DNA of 64,000 nt, from contig OY998176.1 of NCBI GenBank assembly GCA_963921935.1, positions 143,326,305 to 143,390,304 on the forward strand, given 5' to 3'. Position 1 is the stretch's first letter, and the number at the start of each line of letters is the position of its first letter. Made by a program: the position numbers and the translations under genes. Of this stretch, positions 31,151 to 43,462 are shown in pieces. This stretch comes from Galeruca laticollis. Taxonomy: Eukaryota; Arthropoda; Insecta; Coleoptera; Chrysomelidae. The notes beneath the pieces are model-generated. The model ran no database searches and was not told where the DNA came from. It saw only the letters and a program-made list of their open reading frames with translations.

Positions 31151-33582
31151 CTGTACTTTTCATGCCAGGAAAAAGGATTGAGTTGAGCATGTTACTAAGA
31201 ATGTGGGTTTAGTTTTTTTGTTTTAATTTTTTTGTTATTTTTTGCTTATTATTTATTTCTTGTTATTTTTTGTGTTTTATGTCTTTTGTTATCTTTTGCT
31301 TTTATATTGGCCTTGGAAAATACGGTCTACCTAGAAATTTCTGGAGAATGTGACTTGACAGGTTTGCTCGGCAATGTAAACAAACAGCAGGGCCATTACT
31401 GAGCAACAGTTCAAATATTATAGTAATAATTTCTACCTTTTCTGCTGTTGCAACAAGTATATTAAAAAATAGTGGTGAATACTTCATAAAATAATAAAAG
31501 TTTTCAAAAGACATCATCTGTTTTGTACCCGCTCTATATGCAAAAGTGAGTTGACTGTTTATTGTTAGACCATCCCACAATAATCAGAATAATTACTATG
31601 TACCTTATTCCAACAATTGATCGTTTGTGGGATTGATCATGCGCTACTAATTCCATTCGATAAAAATGTGTGTTAACAAAATCCATATTATGATCTTTTA
31701 TACTACACACATTGAACTATGTTTTAAGTCCGATTTAACCTGTTTTCGAGTGCTTGTAATCACTATTTGTATTATAATGCACAAATGTACTTGCTTATAA
31801 TTGGCTATACTGTAAACTAAAATTACTATAGAATTAAAAATTAAGAGAAATTATTTTATTCACAAATTATCCGTACATGCTAAACATAGTTAAATCGATT
31901 TTCTCATAGCTACTAATCCAAAATATTTCTATGTAAACATTACAAAACTTTTGATCTAGTTTAATTAAATGTATCTCTATTACTATTTGTAAAGAAGATA
32001 AAAGCCACCAGTATATTTTCGACTGTCGACATAATATACACATAAACCTATTTACCTTCTACTATTGCTCACATTATGTAATTGGCCTTGTACTGCATTT
32101 TCAAGCCCTATGCATCATTTGTCACCGAACACCGGCATCATCACAAATCCGTGTTAATGTGTATTCCTTGTCTAAATAAATGTTTTATTACTATTTTTTG
32201 AGACTTCATTAGCAGTAATTTGAGGTAATTGACATCATTCGGGTAGGTATTATACAGAATGTCCTGGGAAATAGAACCTATAGTTTGATTCAAAATAGTT
32301 ACTTCAAATGTCCTGGCTACAAAATTAGTTTGTTGTTTTAAGGTTCATTGTTTTATTATTTGTAATGACATACTAACAAAATATACTTGGTTCTCCTACT
32401 AACGATCGAGCAGGTCAAGTGGACGACCTTAATGTCTCGAAAGTTAATACGCAGGCGCAAGCATATTAATCTGTAGACACCGTACTGGATCAGGAAGAGG
32501 CGTACATTTTCCTACAGAATTCGCAATTGTTTGCAGCCTTCTGGATTGCGTAACAGTACACGTCTCCAAATTATACGTCTAAGAAATTTTACTATAAAGT
32601 GCACAATTCTGACAGGAGGTGGAACTGTACAAACGTGTTAATTTTCCTGATTCCATTGTTACCAACGGATGTTCTAATTGAAAACAGTTTCCAATTAAAA
32701 TTTCAATAACTGAGGCTTTCAGAATCAAAGTGGAATGAGTCCAAAAATTTAAAAAACTGAGATTGAATACTCCTTATAGATATATATTTTCAGTGCCATA
32801 GTGAACTAAGTCCCTACTACTGCTATTCTCAAATACATGGCATCAATTGTCTTTAGCCCTGTGTTAAAGTGGATCAAGCGTATACATAAAAATAAAGTAT
32901 ATAGCTGAAGTGAGACGTCCGATCCTTGTACATATGGAGGCAGAAATTTTGATCTTTAATTGTCAAATTTAAAGCGGGAAATTTTAAATTTCGTTTGATT
33001 TAAATCAAAGATAAAATTACATTGGATTTACAAATTCAATGTCATTTTCTCTTCAATTTGGTTAATATGAAAATAAAGCAATAGAAAATTTTAAATACCT
33101 ATATGAATTTATTTAACAAAAAAGAACATTTTAAAAATATTATTGGCGATGAAATGAAAAAGTTTATTCAATTTTGTCCTCACTAAATCACTGTACATTT
33201 TTTCAGTACCTTTTTTTGATAAAGTATGCAACCTTATTTTGCAATAACAGTTAATAATGTTTTTTAATAAATAAAAATAATGGTCTTCATGATCCGGAAT
33301 GAGTTTTTTCCAAAAAGTTTCCTCGAAACATTATTAATTATAATTCCATTGTCTTTTGGCAATACATTATCAGATAAAAATAAATATTTCCTGATGAAGA
33401 GCTAGGTTTCCAAACAAAATTTTTATAATTCGCGTATAAAAGAGACTTCATTATAACATTGTTTACAGTGTCACAATGAAAACTCTTTGAACACTTTTTT
33501 AGTAATATTTAGTATCATACAGTTGGTTATTGTATATATTTTTATTTGACATTTGACTTTAACCTCAACTTTTTCGACTTAC
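31151..33582. other. non-coding interval
   Basis: No gene is recognised. Near 32250 the phrase ACAGAATGTCCTGGGAAATAG resembles a common decayed repeat tail, but no element can be delimited. Confidence 0.4.
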
Positions 33583-33812
33583 ACCTGAAAAATTAGAAAC
33601 TCTTGAAAACAAGTTGAAAGCTGTAAGAAAATTTTGGCCTATTGAATTCAATAGGAAACAAAGAAGCATTAAAGAACTTGAACACTGGAAAGCAACTGAA
33701 TATCGCCAATTTTTATTGTATTTTTCTCCGCTTTTAAGTGATATTTTATCACCACATATTTTTGCCAATTTAATGTTGCTTAAGTATGCAAAATAGTATA
33801 TTGTTTTATTAG

Positions 33813-34380
33813 GAGTAAAAGTATAACTTTTTGTGGCGAGTCTGAATGTTTGATGGCCGAACGTTAGTGAGGCCGACAATTTCACACGAGCCACAAAAAG
33901 TGCTTTTGCTCCGAATGAAACATGCTATTTTTTCCGCAAACGGCATCCAGACTATAGAACTAATTAATATTTAAATAAAAATTCAAAACGATTGCAACGA
34001 AGTTGATAAATTCAGAGAATAATAATTATAAAACTGCGCACTACATTTCCGTGGTTACTGGTTTTGTGATTGCCAAGTCAAAAACAAATTTGACAGTTCA
34101 ATAATATTTTATAATGTCAGAAATATTGTAAGTGATTTGAATTGGAAGTGAATAAATCAGGTAGTGCATTAAATATGTGCGGTGCAACCTTAAATAACTG
34201 TAATTTTACTATTAATAATTATTATCGTTAATAAAGTTTAAAAGTTCAACTAATAATTATTTTCCCTGTTAAAAATTCTACTTTTTTGTACGGCCGTCAG
34301 CGTACAAAAAAGTACTTTTTTGTCCGCTCACGGCCGTACAAAAAAGTGGCGTCTGTGAAATCATACTTCAACATCATGAA
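33813..34380. mobile_element. foldback-type insertion in the CACTA-like relic
   Basis: The coding similarity stops at about 33815 and resumes near 34425. At the left end, GGAGTAAAAGTATAACTTTT and its inverse near 33885-33912 form a hairpin (shared core ACTTTTTGTGGC). At the right end, 34280-34347 is a second strong palindrome. No ORF lies between. Target duplication is unclear (a TATTG-like repeat on both sides). Confidence 0.5.
34280..34347. repeat. 18-bp perfect inverted repeat
   Basis: ACTTTTTTGTACGGCCGT at 34280-34297 and its exact inverse at 34330-34347 flank a 32-bp middle that itself holds an inverted ACAAAAAAGT / ACTTTTTTGT pair. Confidence 0.9.
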
Positions 34381-35459
34381 TTGACGTTAATAATGTCTAC
34401 TTTTTTTGACGTTTGCGGAAAAACAATATTGCTGGGTAAAGACTTGAATAAGCTTTATAATGACTATGCTGATAACCTACTTCGCCTCTTTGTGACTAAT
34501 GCAATTAATATATATGGAAAACATTTTGGAATTTACAATGTACATGCTCTAGTGCATCTTGCACAAGATGCAAAAGAATTTGATACATTAAATAACATAA
34601 ATTGTTTTTGCTTCGAAAACTATCTCGGGTTTTTAAAGAAATTAAATCAAAGTTTACAACAAGTTGTAAATAGAATTCATGAAGGTCGTATGATTGCCAC
34701 AGAACCAAATAAAAGTGAAATTTCTGTTTTAGGAAAAGTCGTTATTATTGAAAATAGTGATAAATTATTTTATCCCAAACTTTCTTGTAACAATTGGACA
34801 TCTTCTGCTAATGCTGGAAATAATTGTGCAATTTTAAAAGATAATGAAATTATGCTTATTGTTTGTTTCTTTACAGAATCAAATAAAATTTAATATTTTA
34901 AAACCATTCTTGAATTACCCAACAGAAAGTGCATTTATTTCATTATTTGAAGTACAACTTAGCAATATTGAAATTTGCTAATTATGTGATGAAATTGTTT
35001 CTAAAGCAATTTTATTGCCACATTTTAATAACTATATTTGTTGTCCATTAAACCATATTCTTTAATTTTTTTATTCGCAGTACCTATATATAGTAAGTAG
35101 GTATAGTCACATTTTAGCTTATAGGCAGAAAGATTTGGAGATTATATTATTGTTTTTGACAAGAGTTATTTTTTTTTAAATGGGATGGCGTGTATATTTT
35201 ATTGTATTTTTGGATTTTGATTAAAATTCTAAGCAAATTTCATGTATAATTTCGTAAAATCTCAAAAACCAGTTTCATCCAAATGTAAAATCGGGATTAC
35301 TCTAAAATTAGCTGTCAAGGTTTTACAGCCTGGTCAAAGATGCAAAAATATTAAGTTATAACTTAATATTTCCGAAACAGTTGAGTTTGGTTATAGGGCA
35401 TAATAAATAAAATAAGCCTGAAATTGTAATCAAAATCCAAAAATGCAATAATATAGTTT

Positions 35460-35754
35460 AAGTCATATATTGAGTGATTTTTATGGGAATCATTATCATT
35501 TTATTGGATTACCATCATTGTAGGCGATACCTAATTGTCGATTTTCCCGAGAAAAGCAAAAATGGGGAGATAAGCATGGCTTTAATATCAAGCAGTTGGA
35601 TTTTTGAAGAGCATGGCATTTTATACTGTTACTGGCCCGTCTACCTGAAATTCACCCTTTTAAGAGAAAAAGTGGTTGAAAACCATACCCCCTTATTAAT
35701 AAATAAATGCCTCAAATGCGCCGTAGTGGTAAAACATAGTAGTAGTAAGTAATC

Positions 35755-35804
<50 letters not shown>

Positions 35805-36765
35805 AGTCATATTTTAATTGGTTGAAAAAGCATAATTATCATCAAATAAGCAAGTTAAAAAAATTATATATATGATTTTTTTGGATTTTTAGATGACTAT
35901 GAGGTAAGTTTCAAGCTAGGAAAACTAGAAGAAGATGATTTTCCATAAACAGACTTCAAAAGTAAAAACTCACGAAAAAAATCATACAAATCAAGCAAGA
36001 GACGAAAATTTCGTTTATTTTCATTCAAGCGATGATGAAGATCATGATATTATTCCAGTTCCTCCAAAATTTCCAAAGGAGCTAAAGGGAAAATCGTCAA
36101 ATGAACCAAAGGAAAAATCATTTGCTGAACTGAAGCCAGTGGACAGACCACAAAATAATAATTATTTTCCTCTATCTAGTAGTCCTAAACCTAGTCAGGA
36201 TCAAGGCAGTAATAAATGCCACTGCGAAAAAATTTCAAGTAATTAATATAATTTACTATCGGCTTGTTAAATGTAAATATTTAAACAATTAATTTTTAGA
36301 AATGATGGAACGCCTGCTGCGCGACATGCAAACGGTTAAATTGGATGTTAGAAGCCTGGTTTTGGAATCAAACAATAATTAGTTGACCCAACATCAACAA
36401 CTGGATGATCAGCTTCGTTTCAAAGATTACGAGGAGCTTCAAAAGTTCAACGAATCATTATTGGAAAAAGATTACTTTAACAAAATGGTAACTTGATTTC
36501 AAAATACTACTTTTTATTACCTTCCACTGCTATTTCAATTTGAATGCTAATTGCAAGTACCTATATATTCAGTTTAATTTAAGATTTTTGTTTAATTTAA
36601 TTTTTATTTCAAATGATCATCTTTTAGCAAGCATCAATTTCTTTGTTAGGAGGTAGGGATTTGAACGACACAACAAGAAAAATGTTGTCACTTTTTGTGA
36701 GCCATGAGCTATCCCTGAGTCTAAATTGTATAGGGGCAAATGAGAAAGGTAGCTTTTAAAAGCTT
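35460..36765 (+). pseudogene. DUF4806-domain protein gene, decayed, multi-exon
   Basis: Exon-like 1 (to ~35744) reads YLIVDFPEKSKNGEISMALI and SSWIFEEHGILYCYWPVY, and ends at a GTAAGT donor. An acceptor TTTTTAG precedes DDYE at 35893. An acidic, Lys/Pro-rich stretch follows in a shifted frame (35935-36246). An acceptor near 36298 opens MMERLLRDMQTVKLDV and, past a stop, DYEELQKFNESLLEKDYFN. The last part (36645-36765) gives LLGGRDLNDTTRKML and ELSLSLNCIGANEKGSF, the DUF4806 signature. Function is unknown; such genes are often multicopy beside transposase relics. Confidence 0.6.
35755..35802. repeat. AAT trinucleotide microsatellite in intron
   Basis: About 16 consecutive AAT/ATA-phase units within the first intron-like gap of the DUF4806 relic. 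Confidence 0.95.
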
Positions 36766-36769
36766 GAAA

Positions 36770-38570
36770 AAGTTTTGAAACTTACATATGATAAGATATA
36801 AAAATATCAATTTATTATATTAATTTAATAATATTAAGGTATCAATAATCAACAATTTTTAAATCCAACATCTTTTTTTTAATGATGTTAATATTATATA
36901 AAGTGTTAAAAGAACTATAAAGTATTTAAGGTACTATTGCCTTAAACTAACGTCTTTAACGCTAGTGGGATTTTTAACACATTTGTAAAAAAATGTTTGA
37001 TTATTTTGTCCATTTTAATATTTACAAAGAAGAAATTTATGATTTTCACTTTATTTTACGAAACTTTCGTTACATATATTTCGACACACTGCCTTTTCCA
37101 GAAAAACTATTTTTTATTTATTTTAGAATTCAGTTTGTCTGAAGAGGGCACAGTGTGTCGAAAAACAAAATATAAAATCTAGCGTGGTTGTAGTTAGCAG
37201 ATTAATAGATTGGTCTTAAAGATAAATTGGAACTAATTATATATTAAAAATATAAATAGGATGCAAGAATATATCAAGCAGCTCTTTTTTAAACAAATAA
37301 TCATCCTCTATTTGCTTAAAGGAAAGTTTGTTTATAATTCCGATCATAATATATGTCAAAAGTGCTGAGTAAAACTGGTTGTGATCTGACCAATCATTAA
37401 TCTACAGAATTGCCAACTTAAATCCAAATCACTATTAGTTTAAAAACAGGGATAAGGCAATTCTATTTTATTTAAAAAATTCAATAAATGCGAATTATAA
37501 AAAATATTGTGTAAAACTTGTGACAAAATGACTTTTTGTAGCACTTGTGCTTTACAGACGTACTAGAAAACAAGTCATTGTGACACATGGTTTACAAATA
37601 ACAATTATAAACTCCCATCGACGGTATTACATAGGACCGCCCCAAAATATAAAATTAAAATGCTTATTAAAAAATATATTTATTTATTCTTACCCAAGTC
37701 TTTTAATAAAATTATAATTTTTGATGAGGAAACATCTTCCTTCGCCAAAATATTATCGATCTCAGATTAACAAATAAAATAGATATGTTTGTTTTGACTT
37801 TTTTCTGCCCCAAACATTGAGTCACATTCTAAGCTCACTTGCGGACACTTCCACTGCTTTGCCATATTCACAAATCCTCTTTAGTTGCGGGAAAAAAGAA
37901 ATTAGAAGTTTAATTGAAAATTTGTTAAAAAGTTATGCAAATAAAAAAAGTCACACTAATTTATGCACTTGAGTCGCTGCTTTTAAAATTAATTAATAAT
38001 ACTTTAATTTTATTTAATAAAGGCATATTCTTATATAAATTTTCAACAAGTATTTGCTGTATCCTCAGATACCTTTATGGTTATAACTAAAAGTGGCAAC
38101 ATTGCTCAAAATTTCAGTACCTGTCTAATGTGTCAATAGTAATCTATTTAGTAGTTTTGTCCTTGTTTAATTACCACATAAAGAGATATGGAAATATCGT
38201 CAGAGTGTGATCGACGATCATTTCGAAGGTGTCGTAGTATTGTAGTAAATAATGTCAAACGTGGTTTGTTTATACGAGCGCCATTACGACTAGAGAGTAA
38301 ACATTTAGTTCTTTCGTTTTGATGGGGTTTTCAAGAATTTAAGTGACAAAATAAACAACGTCGGTGCCAAGTTTGTCAGAAAACCAGCCGAAATTACCAA
38401 TGCCATGTAGCTACAATACCATCACCACTTTTTGTAACTCATTCATTATTTCACTACTGGCGTTTAGAAATGTTGGACGCAAAAATAAACGTGTTTATGA
38501 ATGAATAGCCGTCTCTATATTTATTATTACTGTAAGTTATCTATACAATTTTCACAATATATATTCTTTT
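36770..38570. other. non-coding interval with one hairpin
   Basis: No gene is recognised. Perfect 12-bp inverted arms TTCGACACACTG (37080-37091) and CAGTGTGTCGAA (37151-37162) enclose 59 bp. Confidence 0.5.
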
Positions 38571-38582
38571 TTAAAATTTGAA

Positions 38583-39330
38583 TTACGTAACCTGCCATGT
38601 ATGTAATACATGTTCTGCAAAGAAATCTTGGACTGTTACTTCTCCTTTTTTCAAAGATACCATATCAACATCCATTATTTTTTTATGATGTATAATATTA
38701 AGGATAGATGTGGCATCTAAAACCTTACAATTGTCTCCATCATTTCGAATATCTATATGTACCAGGAGTTTTCTATAACCTTGAATAAATTGCAAAGGGG
38801 AAGGGTCATTATTCCAACCGTTTCTTGACCTAAAATAAATGAAATTGAAAATTACTTAGTGAACAATGTACACATTTTAAAAAAATTCATACATACCGCA
38901 TGGCACAAAAAAATAGTTCCAGGTGATCCTGATTAAATTTGTATGTTAATACATACTTTAAATACTTCGTTTCTTTCACGTGTTTGTCAAATATTTCACT
39001 AATGGATTTTAAAGATTTTACGAATCCAATAAATGGTGTTTTTCTTCTACTTGTGCATATCAATTGTGAATTTTTATTTTGAGGTTTCTGATATAGCTAA
39101 TAGAATCTTCTACAAAAGGTCGTCATACATTTTATTTCCAATTCTTAACGCACCTTTAAATCATTTTTCAAAAGGTAATCGAGAATTGATAATGTCAAAA
39201 ATGTTATTGATAGTTTTAATACATTTTGCTGTAGCTTGACAATTTTTAAATTTTGAGTGGTTTAACTCTTCATCCAAAAGCAACATTGCCTCAGCAACAC
39301 TATTACTAAGAGTTAGAGCTGCAATGTTGG
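38583..39330 (-). pseudogene. P-element/THAP9-like transposase fragment
   Basis: Read on minus, 39330-39161 gives LTLSNSVAEAMLLLDEEL then CIKTINNIFDIINSRLPFEK. After a frame break, RRKTPFIGFVKSLKSI, DKHVKETKYLKYVLTYKFNQ and DHLELFFCAMR (39055-38898) follow. A 60-bp GT-AG intron-like gap leads to 38832-38583, with NDPSPLQFIQGYRKLLVHIDI. This order (NSR, then TYKFNQDHLE.FF..R, then LL.H) is characteristic of P-element and THAP9 transposases. The first segment is in one open frame with piggyBac-type sequence upstream. The fragment lacks the N-terminal THAP domain. Confidence 0.75.
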
Positions 39331-40589
39331 GTGGTACCAGATGAAAAAACACTTTCCTATACCACCGAAGTGTCTTCCGTGGTGTTGAATAATATGACAG
39401 CATCTGGTCTGCTCGATCGATCCCAGACATATGCTTATTGTAATCTAGCACACAAGCTGGCTTTACTTTCACAGCACCTCGTTTACCAACAGATTCGGCC
39501 ATGACATGCTTATGTTTAGTGCTAATCATTCTGACATCTCGTTTATCCTTCCATTTTGTAACCAACACTGGACCTTTACGTTTCCATATAGCTTCCCCTT
39601 TCTTTAATTTCTTTTTCAACATATCTTTAGGGTTTCCTACTCTATCTTCGCGTAGAGTTCCAACAACATGTGTATTTTCCTTGAATAGGGTTTCAGCTAA
39701 ATCTAAGCTATTATAAAAATTGCCCAAATAATCCTTCATTAAATGTTTAACAACATCTCCCGTACTTATGGATCCTTTTCCGGTATACACTAAAAGGTCT
39801 AAAATATATCCATCGTGAGTGGTAACCTTGAATAATTTTATTCCATACTTGTGGCGTTTTGAGGATATAGTATATATATTGTCGAAATATCAGACGACCA
39901 CGCCACAAGATCATAGCCTCATCAATTGAAAGCGCCTGACCAGGATAAAGGCAACTTTTTTTGTTGTTTAGAACTGCATCCAAAATATTTTATAGAGACG
40001 GTCCTCAGTATTAACACCACTATGATTTACAAATCGCAGCATTTTTAAAGTCCCTAGAAATCTATCACGAGGTATAGTCTTTCCAAAAACGGGGTGGTAA
40101 GAAATACTTGCCCTACTCCACTGTTTGGCAAGGGAAGGCGATTTCACGATGCCTCCTAAAACACACAAACCTAGGAACTTCCGAATCTCTTTATTGGAAA
40201 CTTCTTTCCATACACTTATTTTTGGTGGAGGTGGATTAGGCATTAATTCATTTGCCCTTCTGTTAGTTTCACATACAATTGTGTCATTGTCTAAATACCT
40301 ATGCAGATAATCTATGGGTTTCGCATCGAATGGAAGATTTACATTGATACTAGGTAATCCAGTGAAGTCAAACTCTTCTTCCTCTCTTCCTACTTCATCC
40401 CAACCGTAATATTCATCCGAAATGTACTTTTTTGATTTTATGTTCGGACATTGAACTTGCATTAGGGCCAATCTTTTTTGTATTTTCTAGGTCAAGATGT
40501 TCATCCTCTGATGCACTATCTTCGGACTTAGTATCTTCATAACTGCTGTTACTGTCGGCAACAAAGGTCTCGTCATCATCAGAAAAGTC
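39331..40589 (-). pseudogene. piggyBac-like transposase, main part
   Basis: Pieces on minus: an acidic N-terminal region (SDDDETFVADSNSSYEDTKS, from 40589), then TFKMLRF-type core LGTLKMLRFVNHSG. LSIDEAMILWRGRL (catalytic Asp-Glu motif), LGNFYNSLDLAETLF (the expected Asp is Gly) and GIDRADQMLSYYSTPRKT (last Asp) follow. Frameshifts lie near 39970 and 39785-39840. At ~39330 the frame passes directly into P-element-like sequence, so the normal cysteine-rich C-terminus is missing. This family differs from the piggyBac copy at 317-2301. Confidence 0.8.
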
Positions 40590-40849
40590 CTGCAGCGCTA
40601 TTCTCGAGATTGTTCGCAAAGTCACGTACGAGCATCGATGCGAACGGTCTAGATGCGAACGGATGCTAGGAACGGTATTCTTGACTACCCTTCGTAGTGA
40701 CATGCGAATGTTTGGATTCTCTGCTAAAATAACATTTGGCAACGTAGTAATTTTTGAGAAGTGTCAAATAAAAGATTATTTTTAAGGGTTATGTTATGAT
40801 TATGTCTTAATGTGTCACAACTCTATCAATACTTCAGAACATTTTTAAA

Positions 40850-41455
40850 ATGAGTGAACAAAAGAAAACTGTAGTTAACAATGAACAGAAAAATCTCTTA
40901 CTAGAGTTTATAAAAAGGCATCCGAAACTTTCTTGTGGAAAATTTTCACAAGAATTTACCCAAAAGAACGCTCAAGCATTATGGATGGACCTTTCGTCTA
41001 TTTTAAATAGCTGCAACGGAACTAATAGAGATTGGAAGGCATGGAGAAAGGTAACAGATATCCATAAATGTGATGTGAGATTTCACTCATATAAATTTTT
41101 TCATGTTGTAGACTTGGCAGGATATAAGAAGCCGTACGAAAGTAAAAAACACATCGCAAAAAAATATCTATGTGGTACAGGTGGTGGTCCGTTTGTTGAA
41201 ACACCACAGTCTGATTTTGAAAAAGAGGTTCTTAATACTATTAAAGAGGTGTCCTTAAAAGGGCATCAAAATGTAAACGAATCCAGTTGTGCTTTTGATG
41301 CAAAAGAAGTGCATGATGATGAGCTCGTTCCTGAAATTGGTTTACAGTTCAGTAGTAATAAATTAGCAGAAGATGATTTCATTGGTAATGCATACTTCAG
41401 GAATAAAAAAGATTTCTGTGTGAGAAGAAAGAGAAAAATCTGGTGCAACATATAA
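40850..41455 (+). pseudogene. Harbinger Myb/SANT-like accessory protein
   Basis: It begins MSEQKKTVVNNEQKNLLLEF and has FIKRHPKLSCGKF and ALWMDLSSILNS, then DWKAWRK, a Myb/SANT-like domain used by Harbinger for nuclear import and DNA binding. A 62-bp GT-AG intron (about 41050-41111) would join WKAWRK to TWQDIRSRTKVKN. After a frameshift in an A-run near 41160 the frame returns to CGTGGGPFVETPQSDFEKEV. The plain unspliced frame stays open but contains the intron, so the ORF as read overstates the protein. The A-run shift probably inactivates it. Confidence 0.7.
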
Positions 41456-41703
41456 CGAGAAAGAAAAAAGGAACGATGAAATAAAACAATATAGTTTGTT
41501 TAAATCTTCATATATTTGAACTAATGTTCAATTTAAACTTGTTGACGCATTTCACTAACACAGTAGCTTTGTCAAAACGAATGAAGGTAAAATATAAAAA
41601 TGTCTTAATATATACAGTGCTAAATCTATTTACTAAGGTTAACAATGGTATTAAAAGATATTACCTGGAAATTCATTCACTACAAACATTCCTAAGCTAT
41701 CTT

Positions 41704-43460
41704 CTAGGTAAAGAGGTTCAATAAAGGAGACTGATTGATATCTATTTGGTCGTTAAGGAGATTACCTGAATATTTATTTTTGTTAATCTCTAGGGCTTCT
41801 AATAAATTTAAACTAAAGGATTTACCGACTACATGGAGAATTTCAAAATTTGGGTCGAAAATGTGTTGGTTTTCTAATAAATGATTTGAATAGTTAGAAT
41901 CTAATTTTTTGTTGTCATAGCTACGTTTGTGTTCCGAAATTCTAGTTTTAAAATTTCTAAAAGTTCTACCGATATAAATTTTATCACAATTGTCATTACC
42001 ACATTTTAATTTATAAACTCCTGATTTGTTTAATTTTGAAGATTTAGATTTATTATTTTTAATGAATTTGGATAAATTGTGATCAGTTTTAAAGGAAATA
42101 TTCATGTCTAAAGTTTCTAAAAATGATTTAATTTTTAAGGATGGTGTTCCAAAGTATCTTAAGCTTTGAAATTGTCTATTATTTTTATCTGAAGGGAATA
42201 CTTACTCTAAAGTCTGTTTTTTTATCTTTTTATTTATGATATTGTCAATTAAATTTGGATCGTAATTATTATTAACTGCTATTTGTTTTATGATATTTAA
42301 TTCTTTGGTATAATTATTAATATTTAATGGGACTGTTAAGAGTCTGTGTATCATACTATTGAAAGCTGCTAGTTTATGACTGAATGGGTGGACCGAACTA
42401 TTATGAATTGTAATATCTGGTTTATGAAATATAGAAAAATCATGTTTATTATTTATATTTGAAATTGTAAGGTCTAGAAAGTTTATAGACTTATTTTGTT
42501 CAAGTTCTACGGTAAATTTGATATTATTGTGAATCGAGTTTATGTAAATAATGAAGCTCTCTAATTGTCTATTTGTACCGATGAAGCTAGCTAAAATGTC
42601 GTCCACATATCGGTGCCAGTACATAAATTTTTTACTAAGGGGGTGTTCATGAATTATTTTTTATATATTATCCATGAATATTTCTGCTAGTAGGGGGCTG
42701 AGAGGGTTGCCCATAATCAAACCATCTTTACTGCTATAAACCTCTCCATTGAAATGAAAATAATTTTGATTCAAACACACTTTTAATAAAGTAATGATAT
42801 CAGAGTGAATTATAGGATTAACATTATTGTATGTGAGCAAGTTATCAACAAGAGTTATAGTTTCTTTAGGAGGTATACTAGGGAATAGATTTGTTACATC
42901 GAACGATATGAATTTAGAATTATGGGGTAGTATTATATCTTGAATATTATTAATTAATTCCGTTGAGTTTTTAACTGAAAATTGAGGTATCAATGAACAA
43001 TATTTAGAAATGACATCTATGAGAATCTTTGAAATTTTGAATGAAGGTGCTGTGAAATAAGAAACAACTGGCCTGATAGGGTACCCCTCTTTATGGAGTT
43101 TAATTAATGAATAAAGTTCAGGGTGTTGCGGATTGGGTAAAAATAATTTATATTTTTCTTTATCGTTAATTATTGATTTTACGTTATCTACTGCTAATTT
43201 TATTTCTCTCTGAAATTTATTAGTTGGGTCTTTTTTAAGGGTCTCAAAATTGCTTGCCTGAATAAAATTGTTGGTTTTTAATAAATAATCTTCTTTAGGT
43301 AATGCTATTACCGTATTTCCTTTATCTGCTTTTGTGAAAATAAGACTATCTGACTTTGATTTTTGTTGAATTAATTTGGCGGCTGATAATTCAAAATTGG
43401 GTTTGTTGAACTCGACGAATTCTTTTTTAATAATTTCTGAAGCTTTGTGTTTTAGATTAG
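41704..43460 (-). mobile_element. Penelope-like element (RT plus GIY-YIG)
   Basis: On minus the RT domain runs from about 43460: FTKADKGNTVIALPKEDYLL, PELYSLIKLHKEG, FDVTNLFPSIPP, DGLIMGNPLSPLLAEIFMDN, then HRYVDDILASFIGTNRQLES. A stop at 42661-42663 splits it. A second ORF (42105-41704) reads YIGRTFRNFKTRISEHKRSY, the GIY-YIG-type endonuclease region, with upstream KCGNDNCDKI, although the canonical first motif is GVYKLKC. There is a frame break around 42200. RT and endonuclease together identify Penelope. It lies inside the Harbinger. Confidence 0.85.
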
Positions 43461-43462
43461 AA

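Larger units (their letters stand above)
33583..35066 (+). pseudogene. CACTA/EnSpm-like transposase C-terminal relic
   Basis: 33583-33797 reads FWPIEFNRKQRSIKELEHWK then ATEYRQFLLYFSPLL and HIFANLMLLKYA. After an insertion, 34430-34893 continues with LYNDYADNLLRLF, YNVHALVHLAQDAKEFD and CFCFENYLGFLKKL. A further frame to 35066 gives FNNYICCPLNHIL. The three pieces follow the order of a multicopy transposase-domain family found in many invertebrates that I associate with CACTA-type elements. Stops and the insertion make it inactive. The superfamily label is less sure than the homology. Confidence 0.6.

Noticed and set aside
33565..33894. 109-codon minus-strand ORF
   Set aside because: Overlaps clear transposase-like coding on plus and has no recognisable domain.
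36061..36130. Lys/Pro/Ser-rich frame that could suggest a CRISPR-like or tandem peptide repeat
   Set aside because: Only two loose repeats of a KELKGKS/PKEKS type; it is the acidic linker of the DUF4806 relic.
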